A DNA stretch of 53,560 bases, taken from Planctomycetota bacterium (GTDB taxonomy: Bacteria; Planctomycetota; UBA1135). This document shows positions 1 through 8,428 of this stretch, one piece after another. The stretch lies in the NCBI GenBank assembly GCA_027623295.1, contig JAQBXR010000018.1, forward strand, positions 1-53,560. The letters are read 5' to 3'. Position 1 is the stretch's first letter, and every line of letters starts with the position of its first letter. Position numbers and translations under genes: made by a program. The notes under the pieces were generated by a model. That model did not search any database. It saw only the letters and a program-made list of their open reading frames with translations, and was not told the DNA's origin.

Positions 1-1
1 A

Positions 2-766
2 GCCTTGGTAAAAGCCTCCCACGATGAACGACTCGGTTCCGGATCCCGCCGGATTGCGATTGAGGCTAAGGCAAAAGAATTCTTGCAACAAATGTGGGAC
101 TATCAGGCGCCTAACGGAGGTTGGGCTTATTACGCCATGGAAACGGAAGCGGTTCGACCCAGCTGGGGCACATCTTTCATGACTGGAGTGGCGGTGCTTG
201 CCATTTTGGATGCCAAAGAACTTGGCTGGGAGATTGAAGAGAAACGATTGGCTGCGGGTGTGCGTGCCATCGAACATTGCCGATTGCCGGATGGCTCCTA
301 CACCTACAGTGTGAATCCAATCTCGGCATGGGATGCGGGCACTGGAATCGATCGGGTGCGTGGCTCCTTATCGCGCATTCAGGTTTGCAACCTGGCTCTC
401 ATCCGCGCGAAGGATGCCGGATTTGCCACCTCCGTGACCGAGCAAGACTTGAGCAAGGGGTTGGCTTTGTTGTTCCGCGAGCACCATTATTTGGACATCG
501 CCCGCGGCCGCCCACACCCCCATGAGGCTTACCACTACAACTCAGGGTACTTCTATTACTTTGGCCATTACTACGCGGGTTATGTTTTGGAACGCATCGG
601 CCGCAGTGGACAGGATCGTTTCTTGCCAGCGTTGGTGCACTCCATTGCAAAAACTCAGAGCCCCGATGGCGCCATGATTGACTTCTTCATGAATGATTAC
701 GGCCGTCCCTATGGCGTAGCTTTTGGAGTCGGCGGGCTTATCCGCGCCACGACATCGGCGCCTTAA
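2..766 (+). CDS. Squalene-cyclase/prenyltransferase-like repeat protein, 5' partial
   Basis: The reading frame is open to the left edge, so the true start is probably outside; the first in-window start codon is TTG at 5. The 253 visible residues contain alpha-toroid style repeats typical of squalene-cyclase/prenyltransferase-fold proteins: NGGWAYYAM near residue 37, a second G/W/Y-rich turn (LPDGSYTYS) near 95, and a His/Tyr-rich stretch (YHYNSGYFYYFGHYYAGY) near 177. No cyclase DxDD acid motif is visible, so catalysis is unproven; many planctomycete homologues are secreted proteins of unknown role. The 3' end overlaps the convergent gluQ by 29 bp. A second protein of this fold lies at 43315-44898. 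Confidence 0.7.
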   Translation, partial: ALVKASHDERLGSGSRRIAIEAKAKEFLQQMWDYQAPNGGWAYYAMETEAVRPSWGTSFMTGVAVLAILDAKELGWEIEEKRLAAGVRAIEHCRLPDGSYTYSVNPISAWDAGTGIDRVRGSLSRIQVCNLALIRAKDAGFATSVTEQDLSKGLALLFREHHYLDIARGRPHPHEAYHYNSGYFYYFGHYYAGYVLERIGRSGQDRFLPALVHSIAKTQSPDGAMIDFFMNDYGRPYGVAFGVGGLIRATTSAP

Positions 767-1670
767 GGTCTCCGTTCCAGACCACTTGCTTGGGTGGGAG
801 CTTAGCGATATGAAAATCATCGATAAGCTCCGCTGCACGGCATGGAGAAGCGTCGTTTTGCAAACCACAACTCCACGCTAACCAACCGAGAATCGTTTCA
901 GCGGAAACTCCTTGCTCACGGAATGCTCGCAAACTGGTATCTCCATGCCGTTTTGCAAGGCGTCGGCCATCTTCGCCAACCACCAAAGGGACGTGCACAT
1001 ATCTTGGCATGGTGTATCCCAAGGCTTCTCCGACTTGCAGTTGGCGCGCTGCACTGGTCAGTAGGTCATCGCCCCGCAACACTTCGGTGACGCCCATAGC
1101 GACATCATCGACCACCACAGCGAGTTGGTAAGCGGCTTCCCCATCGCGTTTGTAAATCACAAAATCACCGAGGTCTTTGGTGACCTCAACCGAACAGCTT
1201 CCACAAAGGCCATCTTGAAAAGTGACTTCTCCTGCGGGGACGAGAAAACGGAAAGCTGCTTCTGCGGTTTCTCGCGGAAGGTTTTTATTGCGGCATGTGC
1301 CCGGGTAAACGGGCCCCTCTTCTCCAGCGTGGGGTGCCGACGCCGCCAGCTCCACTTCCTTGCGCGAGCAAGTGCAGGCATAAGCTTGGCCCTGTTGCAA
1401 GAGTCGGTCTAGGGCTTCGTCGTAATGCGATGCACGCTCGCTTTGACGCACCAGGGGGCCATCCCAATCTAAGCCCAACCACTCCAAATCTTGCAGGCAT
1501 TCTTGCTCTGCCCCTTTGCGAATACGCGGTCCATCAAGATCTTCAATCCGCATGAGCAATTGCCCACCCTGCGCCCGCACGGACAACCAGGCCAAAAGAA
1601 AACTACGTGCATTTCCTAAATGAAGCACGCCTGTGGGACTTGGCGCCAAACGTCCAACCACTCCGCTCAT
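738..1670 (-). CDS. gluQ: Glutamyl-Q tRNA(Asp) synthetase
   Basis: A 310-residue class I synthetase fragment that attaches glutamate to the queuine base at position 34 of tRNA(Asp). It resembles the catalytic half of GluRS and lacks the anticodon-binding domain, which is the family hallmark. Visible motifs: HIGH-type PSPTGVLHLGN at residues 11-21, a zinc site CTC (near 99) with YPGTC about 20 residues later, and the KMSKS-equivalent RLAKRHGD near 238. Length matches GluQRS (about 300). It overlaps larC by 4 bp (ATGA), so translation is probably coupled. Its function requires queuosine synthesis; queF is at 46101-46478. Confidence 0.93.
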   Translation of the reverse strand: MSGVVGRLAPSPTGVLHLGNARSFLLAWLSVRAQGGQLLMRIEDLDGPRIRKGAEQECLQDLEWLGLDWDGPLVRQSERASHYDEALDRLLQQGQAYACTCSRKEVELAASAPHAGEEGPVYPGTCRNKNLPRETAEAAFRFLVPAGEVTFQDGLCGSCSVEVTKDLGDFVIYKRDGEAAYQLAVVVDDVAMGVTEVLRGDDLLTSAARQLQVGEALGYTMPRYVHVPLVVGEDGRRLAKRHGDTSLRAFREQGVSAETILGWLAWSCGLQNDASPCRAAELIDDFHIAKLPPKQVVWNGDLKAPMSWRG

Positions 1671-2809
1671 GAACCCGATGCCAACTCTAGGAGTAGTTCA
1701 CGCGGCGTCTTGCCTTCCGCTTCGGCGCGCTGCACCAAGACATCGAACTCGAATTTGAGGTCTTGCATGGTGCTTCCAGAATCTACCGCAGCGCGTTTTT
1801 TGGTCAAGCCACTAACTTCTTCAAGCGTGCGCATTTGACGTGTGCGCTGCAAGACCGACGCGCGAATACCTAAAGTTCCGAGTAAGCGAAACATGCGCAA
1901 CTCCATTTCGACTTGTTTCATGGCATCAACTTGCACAATGACTTCAAAAGCAGGGCGGCCTTTCTTGGTGGTTGCTGGAAGCACATAGGCCTCTTTAGCC
2001 CCACGGCTCCGCAAGTCTTCCAGTGCATGGCCAACGATTTCTCCTGATTGATCGTCAATCAAACTCCTCAGTTCCACGACGAAGTCCGGACCTAGTGCAG
2101 CGGACTCCAACTCCACCCGCAATAGGTTGGGGCGGTCCCCTGGATCGCGGGTGCCTAAGCCATAGCCAACCGCCTCACTCACGGCAGCACTACGCGTAGA
2201 ACAGTCCACTTGCCAAGCGCGAAGCAAGGCTACCCCGGTTGGCGTGGCGCGCTCCCCCTCCAGTTCAAAACCACAACTTGGCAAGCCTTCCAAAAGGTAT
2301 TGCGTGGCTGGGGTGGGGATTGGCATAGCACCGTGTGCGCATTGCACCACGCCATGCCCCACCGGAATCGGAGAACAGTAGATTTCTGTTGGGTCGAGAG
2401 CATCCATCAAGGCGCATGCTGCCGAAATATCCAAAATGGCATCCATGGCGCCGACTTCATGAAAGTGCACCGATTCAGGAGAACAATTGTGCGCCTTGCC
2501 CTCTGCCACCGCAAGTTCTTGAAAAGCCGCCACTGCCCAAGCATGGGCGCGTTTTGAAAGTGAGAGTTCCTCCAGAATGGGGAGGACATCGGCAAGATGA
2601 CGATGGTGATGGCTTTCTCGAATCTGAACCGAGAAATAGTGACCTGCAATGCCGCAGCGCGTTTGGCGTTCCCATGTCGCTTGAACTTCGCCCTCTGGAA
2701 GAGCCTTCAAGATGCCCGTAAGCACCTCTGCAGGCGCACCGGCATCTAACAAGCCGGCAACCAACATGTCACCGGCGACGCCTCCAAATAGGTTCAGGTA
2801 AATCCTCAT
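1667..2809 (-). CDS. larC: Nickel-pincer nucleotide cofactor biosynthesis protein LarC
   Basis: LarC inserts nickel into the pincer nucleotide used by lactate racemase and related enzymes. The 380-residue product begins with the family signature (GGVAGDM near residues 9-15), followed by a His-rich ESHHHRH segment and FHEVGAMDAILD near 118. It is one continuous polypeptide, whereas some firmicute larC genes are split into larC1/larC2 and joined by frameshifting. The ATG at 2809 was chosen because family similarity begins there; an in-frame ATG two codons upstream (2815) is possible, and a longer frame to 2854 would overlap comF. No larA, larB or larE is in the window. Confidence 0.9.
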   Translation of the reverse strand: MRIYLNLFGGVAGDMLVAGLLDAGAPAEVLTGILKALPEGEVQATWERQTRCGIAGHYFSVQIRESHHHRHLADVLPILEELSLSKRAHAWAVAAFQELAVAEGKAHNCSPESVHFHEVGAMDAILDISAACALMDALDPTEIYCSPIPVGHGVVQCAHGAMPIPTPATQYLLEGLPSCGFELEGERATPTGVALLRAWQVDCSTRSAAVSEAVGYGLGTRDPGDRPNLLRVELESAALGPDFVVELRSLIDDQSGEIVGHALEDLRSRGAKEAYVLPATTKKGRPAFEVIVQVDAMKQVEMELRMFRLLGTLGIRASVLQRTRQMRTLEEVSGLTKKRAAVDSGSTMQDLKFEFDVLVQRAEAEGKTPRELLLELASGS

Positions 2810-2837
2810 CGGCATGGATTCTAACTCATGGGACGAT

Positions 2838-3473
2838 TTACTCCACTGCAGCAAGGCAGACCGTGATGACTTCTTGGACGCCTGCCTCTCTCAAAGCACG
2901 TGCGGCTTCCTTTAGCGTGGCTCCGGTAGTGGAGACATCGTCAAAAATCACTACTGTTTTCGGCACCAAGCCTCCACGCCAACGAAAAACGCCCTGCAAG
3001 TTTGCCCGACGTTCGGCTCCGCTCAAGTCCGATTGATTCCCACGCTGTTGCTTTCGCACTAAAAGGGAACGGAATTGGCATCGGTGGGAACGCGCCAGGG
3101 ACTCTGCCACAAATTTGGGCAAATACCAAGCGGACCAGCGCCGACGTCGTGAAGGTGGTGTTACACACCAAACCGTTTCCGTAGAGACGAGAGGGACCCT
3201 TGCGGCAAGCGCGGCCCGCCGGAGCGCCCAAGCCTGCGCACAGTAAGGCATGTCCTTCGCCTGAACCAACAGACGACGTACCGTTCCTTCATAGGGCCAT
3301 AGTGCGAAACGAGACAAACCAGGCAAAGGTAAGTCGCCCAAGGCCTTCGGCCAAGCTTGTTCACAGATTTGGCACAACCGCAAACCATGATCCCCGCGGA
3401 CCATTCTTTCTTCTAGCTCACCGCAGGCAACGCACCCGGGCAGCAAAAAAGCATCGGCAAAAATCCCCCACAT
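2838..3473 (-). CDS. comF: ComF family phosphoribosyltransferase-like protein
   Basis: A 211-residue ComF-type protein, related to factors for uptake and processing of transforming DNA. The N-terminus has a four-cysteine zinc site (CVAC near residues 14-17, CQIC near 34-37). The C-terminal half is a type I PRTase fold with the PRPP loop VVIFDDVSTTGAT near 172-184. The natural substrate of the family is unsettled. It lies in a leftward cluster, 27 bp after the membrane protein gene and 28 bp before larC. Full length for the family. Confidence 0.88.
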   Translation of the reverse strand: MWGIFADAFLLPGCVACGELEERMVRGDHGLRLCQICEQAWPKALGDLPLPGLSRFALWPYEGTVRRLLVQAKDMPYCAQAWALRRAALAARVPLVSTETVWCVTPPSRRRRWSAWYLPKFVAESLARSHRCQFRSLLVRKQQRGNQSDLSGAERRANLQGVFRWRGGLVPKTVVIFDDVSTTGATLKEAARALREAGVQEVITVCLAAVE

Positions 3474-3500
3474 GGAGGGAGACGTGTTTCACCGGAAAAG

Positions 3501-4118
3501 TTACGTGCGATAATGCGGTGCGCGACGCCCAAACAACTTCGACGGCGCTTCCTTCAAACCCAAGCGGTCACGCAAGCGGCCCACATAACTTTCCACTGTG
3601 TCCTCGGTGGCGCCTGGGATTCCAAAAAGTTCACCGATTTCACGGGTCAACGCCAAGTTGTCTTCAAAGGAGAACGGAAACTCGCGGAGGTGCGCCTGCA
3701 AAAAACGGCGCATGGCATTCTCAACGTACTGCCCTTGCAAGAACAAAAGGACCACCGACAACACGGCCAAGCCGATTGCGCCTGCCGGCAACACCAACTT
3801 GGGTAGCTCCAAATCCAGGGTCACGGCGGCACCAATTAAGAAACCGGCGGCCACTAAAAAACAGGCGCCTACCTGGCCCCGCACTTTGGACTGCAAAACA
3901 CCCCGCAGGGGCTCCAAGGAAGTAATCATGGTTCCAAGAACCAGGGAACTGCGGAAGCGAGCGCGGTCTCGTCCGAAGGCCGAAAAGAAGAAAGCGCCAG
4001 CGAAAATGAGGCAGCATGCTCCCAAGCCCAACATAGTGGGATCAGCAGTGGTGAAAACCTGGCGGAGAGGCGTACGGAGCACCTGCGCATGGTAACTGCG
4101 ACCTCGTACCGGCTCCAA
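3501..4118 (-). CDS. Hypothetical membrane protein
   Basis: Not recognised. The 205-residue product has hydrophobic stretches near residues 29-47 (LGLGACCLIFAGAFFF), 84-100 and 110-127, compatible with three to four membrane helices. A charged C-terminal part follows, containing FPFSFEDNLALTREIGELFG and a Gly/Arg-rich tail (VGRLRDRLGLKEAP), which could be a cytoplasmic helical domain. The start is uncertain: TTG at 4118 is the most upstream option, with internal starts possible before the first helix. It heads the leftward comF-larC-gluQ cluster and is divergent from the acidic protein gene. Confidence 0.55.
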   Translation of the reverse strand: MEPVRGRSYHAQVLRTPLRQVFTTADPTMLGLGACCLIFAGAFFFSAFGRDRARFRSSLVLGTMITSLEPLRGVLQSKVRGQVGACFLVAAGFLIGAAVTLDLELPKLVLPAGAIGLAVLSVVLLFLQGQYVENAMRRFLQAHLREFPFSFEDNLALTREIGELFGIPGATEDTVESYVGRLRDRLGLKEAPSKLFGRRAPHYRT

Positions 4119-4221
4119 TCTCAGAAAAATCTAGATTCTGCAAAATCCCTGAAACATGAGAAGCCGATATGATTCAACAGTGGAGGTTGACTCCCGATCT
4201 CAGCGACCCCCGCATTTGAAC

Positions 4222-5184
4222 ATGAAAAATCCTCTCAACCTACTGCTGAGCCTACTCTTAGGCCTTACCCTCCTGCCTGCCACAGCGCTGCAGGCTCAAG
4301 AGACGTCGGGCCCGACCAGCACCGCACCTCCCACTTTGGCACCACAAATCACCGCTTCGGAATTAAACGATGGCGAGGACGAAGACGAAATCGAGTGGAT
4401 GCTGGATGGCCTCTTCCTCACCGCCGATACCATCGGCATGGAGGAGGCAGACCTCTTCAGCGCCCTAGCCCACGGCCTCTCCATGGCTGACGTGGCACGC
4501 GCTCATGGCCTGAACCCAATTGAGATTCTAGACATCGCGCTTAGTTTTGAAGAAAGCGACATCTTGGCGGAGTTATTGGAGGAAGAAATCAACCTGGAAG
4601 ATGCTGAGGATTGGCGCGACGAAGCGGCAGAATCTAGTGCATGGCTGATCTACTCGGAAGATCCGTTTGGGTTAGAAGACATCGTCTGGGTTTTAGATGG
4701 CGCAGCGGATGCATGCGACCTCAGCATGATGGAACTTGCGGAATGGATGTCCGACGGCTCTAGCATTGAAGACATCGCTAAGGAAATGGAAGTGAAGTTG
4801 GATGACGTTACCGCCTACTCCATGGAATACCTGGAAGAATCCATTGAGGTCTTGCTTCTGCTCGAGGAAATCGACCAGGAAGAGGCCGACGAATGGCTTG
4901 AGTGGAGTGAAGAGATCCTTGAAGAACTACTCACCGATGAGAATCTCTTTGAGACTCTCGCAGAAGAGACATGGGCGGATGAAATAGTGGAGACCCTCGC
5001 GGAACTCATGGCTCTCGATAGCGAAGAACTCTGGGACATGCTCGCTGAGGGCGAAGACTTGCAGGATCTTCTCGACTCCCATAAAGTCAAAATTGAAGAC
5101 GAGGATCTCGCCGAAGAAATCAAAAACTTCCTCTCCTGGTGGAACGATGACATTCACGGCTGGAACACCCACGAAGACTTCTAA
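4222..5184 (+). CDS. Secreted hyper-acidic three-repeat protein
   Basis: The 320-residue product starts with a clear signal peptide (MKNPLNLLLSLLLGLTLLPA, cleavage likely after ALQA, residue 25). An in-frame ATG at 4156 would put 22 polar residues before it, so 4222 is preferred. From residue 41 on, about 90 of 280 residues are Asp/Glu against about 7 Lys/Arg. Three divergent helical repeats are visible at about 57-135, 152-235 and 254-304, each with a core like DLxxxLAxGxSxxDIA. This resembles the repeats of secreted proteins with 'ELLDALAEGKSLAEIA' units, here with acidic surfaces. Function unknown; metal binding or charge-based adhesion is only a guess. A TATGAT hexamer at 4168-4173 could be its -10 box. 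Confidence 0.75.
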   Translation: MKNPLNLLLSLLLGLTLLPATALQAQETSGPTSTAPPTLAPQITASELNDGEDEDEIEWMLDGLFLTADTIGMEEADLFSALAHGLSMADVARAHGLNPIEILDIALSFEESDILAELLEEEINLEDAEDWRDEAAESSAWLIYSEDPFGLEDIVWVLDGAADACDLSMMELAEWMSDGSSIEDIAKEMEVKLDDVTAYSMEYLEESIEVLLLLEEIDQEEADEWLEWSEEILEELLTDENLFETLAEETWADEIVETLAELMALDSEELWDMLAEGEDLQDLLDSHKVKIEDEDLAEEIKNFLSWWNDDIHGWNTHEDF

Positions 5185-5203
5185 GGGTCATTAGATAGAA
5201 AGA

Positions 5204-5302
5204 GTGAAGAAAGACCGCATGCTGCCGGGCATGGATGGACTCGAGGTTTTACGCCGCGTCCGTGAAGTGTCCGCGGTCCCCGTAATCCGGTTAACCGCTC
5301 TA
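5204..5302 (+). pseudogene. Response-regulator receiver-domain remnant
   Basis: Thirty-odd codons read DRMLPGMDGLEVLRR, then VREVSAVPVIRLTAL. This matches the stretch around the phospho-accepting Asp of OmpR/PhoB-type receivers, where DLMLPGMDG and VPVIMLTA are near-universal. The Asp codon is 5213-5215. The N-terminal beta strands, the conserved Lys and the DNA-binding domain are all missing, and the frame runs into the 3' end of guaA. It looks like a fairly recent deletion remnant lying between the acidic protein gene and guaA. Confidence 0.65.
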
Positions 5303-5307
5303 AACGC

Positions 5308-6849
5308 TTACTCCCACTCGATGGTTCCCGGCGGCTTGGAAGTAATATCCAAGACCACACGGTTGATGCCATGCGAGTTGTTAATGATGCGATTCGAAAT
5401 CGCCTGCAAGCATTCCCGACTTGGGTAAACCCAGTCAGCAGTCATGCCATCGTTGGATTGCACCGCGCGAATCGCACAGGCTTCCTCATAAGTGCGCTTA
5501 TCGCCCATGACTCCGACCGAACGTGCGCCAGTGAGTACGGCAAAGTATTGCCAAACACCATGATGCTCATCGCGAGCCTCAAATTCCTCACGCACCACCC
5601 GGTCGGCTTCGCGCAAAAGATTAATCCGGTGCGGAGTGCAATCCCCCACACAGCGAACCGCGAGCCCAGGTCCTGGGAACGGTTGACGCGCAACCATTTC
5701 CTCAGGCAAGCCAAGAATGCGACCGAGCTCACGCACTTCATCCTTAAACAAGAGGCGAAGTGGTTCTACCAGGTCCATATCCAAGTCATCTGGAAGACCG
5801 CCCACGTTGTGGTGAGACTTGATGACTTCGGTTGCGCCGCCATGGGCGGCGACGGATTCGATGACATCTGGGTAAAGGGTGCCTTGGCCAAGGAAAGTTG
5901 CGTTCTTAAAGCGCTTGGCTTGTTCACGGAAAATCTCCACGAACTCATGGCCAATCACCTTTCGCTTGGTTTCTGGATCGGTGACACCGGCCAACTTATC
6001 CAAGAACCGCTTCTCAGCATCAATGACAGTCAGGTCCAGTTCGAAGTGATCTTCGAAAGCCTTCTCCACCAGTTCGCGTTCGCCGGCTCTTAATAAACCA
6101 TTATCGACAAAGATGGCATGGCATCGGTTACCTATGGCTCTCTGACAAAGCGCCCCAACCACAGAACTATCTACTCCTCCAGAAAGGCCGAGCACAATCT
6201 CACCCTCTTCCCCGACCTGCTCGCGCACCCGCTCAATCAACTCAGTGGCCAAATCGCCAGGAGTCCAATCGCCTGAGCAACCGCAAATCCCCTTCAGGAA
6301 GTTGCGCAACATGCGCTCACCTTCTTGGGTGTGTCCCACTTCTGGGTGGAACTGAACCGCATAATAATCGCGGTCGACATCTCCGATGGCACCCTCTGGG
6401 CAATCAGCGCTGTGCGCGAGGTTTAGGAAACCGTCCGGCAACTTCTCAACGCGGTCACCATGGCTCATCCACACCACGGTGTCGGTAGCCACGCCATCAA
6501 ACAACTTGCTGGCGGCATCGACCTTGAGCGGAGTGAACCCATATTCACGGGAGGTACCCGGAATCACCGAGCCACCGAGCACTTCACACATCCATTGCAT
6601 GCCATAGCAAATGCCTAAAACAGGAACTCCATGCTGCAGAATTTCGGGCGGCAAGGTTGGCGCGCCTTTTTCATAGGCACTGCCCGGACCACCCGAGAGA
6701 ATGATGCCCTTCAAACCTTCAGCCTTCGAGGCTTCCAGTGCTTTATGTGGCGGAACAACTTCAGAGAACACCTGATGCTCACGTACGCGCCGCGCAATGA
6801 GCTGGGTGTATTGAGAACCGAAGTCGACGATGAGGATGCGTTCGTGCAC
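5308..6849 (-). CDS. guaA: GMP synthase (glutamine-hydrolysing)
   Basis: Converts XMP, ATP and glutamine to GMP, the last step of GMP synthesis. The 513-residue protein has an N-terminal class I glutamine amidotransferase domain with nucleophile Cys81 (GICYGM) and His168/Glu170 (FHPE). An ATP-pyrophosphatase domain follows with the PP-loop SGGVDSS at 223-229, and the C-terminal dimerisation domain ends in PPGTIEWE, the normal GuaA terminus. Full length. It lies 12 bp downstream of guaB, so guaB-guaA form an operon. The 3' end is adjacent to the receiver remnant. Confidence 0.98.
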   Translation of the reverse strand: MHERILIVDFGSQYTQLIARRVREHQVFSEVVPPHKALEASKAEGLKGIILSGGPGSAYEKGAPTLPPEILQHGVPVLGICYGMQWMCEVLGGSVIPGTSREYGFTPLKVDAASKLFDGVATDTVVWMSHGDRVEKLPDGFLNLAHSADCPEGAIGDVDRDYYAVQFHPEVGHTQEGERMLRNFLKGICGCSGDWTPGDLATELIERVREQVGEEGEIVLGLSGGVDSSVVGALCQRAIGNRCHAIFVDNGLLRAGERELVEKAFEDHFELDLTVIDAEKRFLDKLAGVTDPETKRKVIGHEFVEIFREQAKRFKNATFLGQGTLYPDVIESVAAHGGATEVIKSHHNVGGLPDDLDMDLVEPLRLLFKDEVRELGRILGLPEEMVARQPFPGPGLAVRCVGDCTPHRINLLREADRVVREEFEARDEHHGVWQYFAVLTGARSVGVMGDKRTYEEACAIRAVQSNDGMTADWVYPSRECLQAISNRIINNSHGINRVVLDITSKPPGTIEWE

Positions 6850-6861
6850 GGGTCTTAAGAC

Positions 6862-8307
6862 TTAATTCGCTTGCCAATAATTGGGCGCTTCTTTGGTGAC
6901 GCGGACGTCGTGAGGATGGTTTTCTTGTCGACCCGCTCCGGTAATGCGCACAAAACGTGCACGGGAACGGAAAATCTGGAGGTCTTCAGCGCCGAGGTAA
7001 CCAAGACCTGCACGAATGCCACCAACAAACTGATACACAAAAGGTGCAAGGGCGCCGCGATGCGGAACCATACCTTCGATGCCTTCTGGAACTAGCTTCT
7101 GCTGCTCATGAACATTCGCTTGGCCATAACGCGCTTTTCCGCCTTCGATCATGGCCGCTAGCGATCCCATGCCACGGACAGCCTTAAAGCTACGTCCTTG
7201 GTAGAGGAATGTTTCGCCGGGTGATTCATCGACACCTGCAAAAAGAGAACCCAGCATGAGGCATTCAGCACCAGCACCAAGCGCCTTGACGCCATCGCCG
7301 GAGTGACGAATACCGCCATCTGCAATTACCGGGACATCTACTGAGGCGCAAATTTGGCTGACTTGATAAACCGCGGTGAACTGTGGCACCCCCACCCCTG
7401 CAACCACCCGGGTGGTGCAAATGCTGCCTGGTCCAATACCAACTTTGATGCCATCGGCACCGGAGTCAATCAGAGCTTCCGCAGCTTCGGCGGTGGCAAT
7501 GTTGCCGGCCACAACGTCAACCCAATCCCGCTGTTTAAGCTCGCGGACGGTTTTCATGACGTTCACGCTATGGCCGTGGGCGGTGTCGACGGTAAGTACA
7601 TCTACCCCTGCTGCCACCAAGGCCTCGGCGCGTTCGAAGTCGTGAACACCCACCGCAGCACCGGTAATGAGACAGCCATTCCGGTCCTTTGCAGCATCTG
7701 GGTAATCATTGGCAAGACGGATATCGCGCATGGTGATCAACCCAGCTAAGCCACCCTCTTTATCCGTCAGAATCAACTTCTCAACTTTAGCTTTGTAGAG
7801 GATCGATTTGGCGGTGGCAAGAGTGGTGTCAGGCGGTGCCGTCACCAAGTTCCGCGACATGACCTCGCTCGCCTTCTGGTTATCCCCACCTTGATACTTC
7901 AAATCGCGGCGAGTCAAAATGCCAACGACTTTGCCGTTGTCCACCACCGGCAGACCGGAGATGTTGTTCTCAGACATCAGGCGCCGTGCTTCACGGACCG
8001 TATCAGTCGGCTCCAAAGTCAGCGGGTCGTGAATGATGCCGTGGGCACTACGCTTCACAATATCGACCTCGCGCACCTGATCTTCAATCGACAAATTGCG
8101 GTGGATAATTCCAATTCCACCTTGCTGCGCGAGGGCAATCGCCAAACGAGATTCGGTCACAGTATCCATTGCCGCCGACGAAAGCGGGATTCTCAAGCGC
8201 ACATTGCGCGAGAAGCGGGTGGCTGTAGTTACCTCCGTTGGGAGAACGTCGGACTCCTGGGGCACCAGGAGGACGTCATCAAAGGTGAGGGCAAGTGGCA
8301 GGTCCAT
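6862..8307 (-). CDS. guaB: IMP dehydrogenase
   Basis: NAD-dependent oxidation of IMP to XMP, the committed step to guanine nucleotides. The 481-residue protein has the usual order: barrel start ([11 protein letters not shown]), two CBS domains at about 95-200, then the catalytic loop GPGSICTTR with Cys297, and the flap region GMGSLAAM. Full length for bacterial GuaB. First gene of guaB-guaA, divergent from aceE. The ATG at 8307 has no Shine-Dalgarno sequence; a TACAAT hexamer lies only 5 bases upstream, suggesting a leaderless message. Confidence 0.98.
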   Translation of the reverse strand: MDLPLALTFDDVLLVPQESDVLPTEVTTATRFSRNVRLRIPLSSAAMDTVTESRLAIALAQQGGIGIIHRNLSIEDQVREVDIVKRSAHGIIHDPLTLEPTDTVREARRLMSENNISGLPVVDNGKVVGILTRRDLKYQGGDNQKASEVMSRNLVTAPPDTTLATAKSILYKAKVEKLILTDKEGGLAGLITMRDIRLANDYPDAAKDRNGCLITGAAVGVHDFERAEALVAAGVDVLTVDTAHGHSVNVMKTVRELKQRDWVDVVAGNIATAEAAEALIDSGADGIKVGIGPGSICTTRVVAGVGVPQFTAVYQVSQICASVDVPVIADGGIRHSGDGVKALGAGAECLMLGSLFAGVDESPGETFLYQGRSFKAVRGMGSLAAMIEGGKARYGQANVHEQQKLVPEGIEGMVPHRGALAPFVYQFVGGIRAGLGYLGAEDLQIFRSRARFVRITGAGRQENHPHDVRVTKEAPNYWQAN

Positions 8308-8312
8308 GAGCC

Positions 8313-8318
8313 ATTGTA
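8313..8318 (-). promoter_or_regulatory. -10 box for leaderless guaB
   Basis: On the minus strand the hexamer TACAAT (5 of 6 consensus) ends 5 bases before the guaB ATG. Transcription would then begin at or beside the start codon. No convincing -35 hexamer is visible at 16-18 bp. A short perfect hairpin (CCCCT-AATG-AGGGG, 8344-8357) lies further upstream between guaB and aceE and could be an operator. Confidence 0.4.
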
Positions 8319-8391
8319 GCGCGGCGGCGGTGAACGATGCTAGCCCCTAATGAGGGGTTGTTGATTCCGGGAGACTGCCCTAGATGTACGT

Positions 8392-8397
8392 TATACT
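8392..8397 (+). promoter_or_regulatory. -10 box for aceE
   Basis: TATACT (5 of 6 consensus) lies 31 bases before the ATG at 8429. It would give a leader of roughly 25 bases and supports 8429 as the aceE start rather than the in-frame ATG at 8384, which would sit upstream of the transcription start. Confidence 0.4.
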
Positions 8398-8428
8398 AGT
8401 CGTTTCTGCACGTCCTGAAAACTGCACC

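Noticed and set aside
3200..3925. 241-codon open frame antisense to comF and the membrane protein gene
   Set aside because: Composition is basic and Pro/His-rich without motifs; the comF reading is clearly real.
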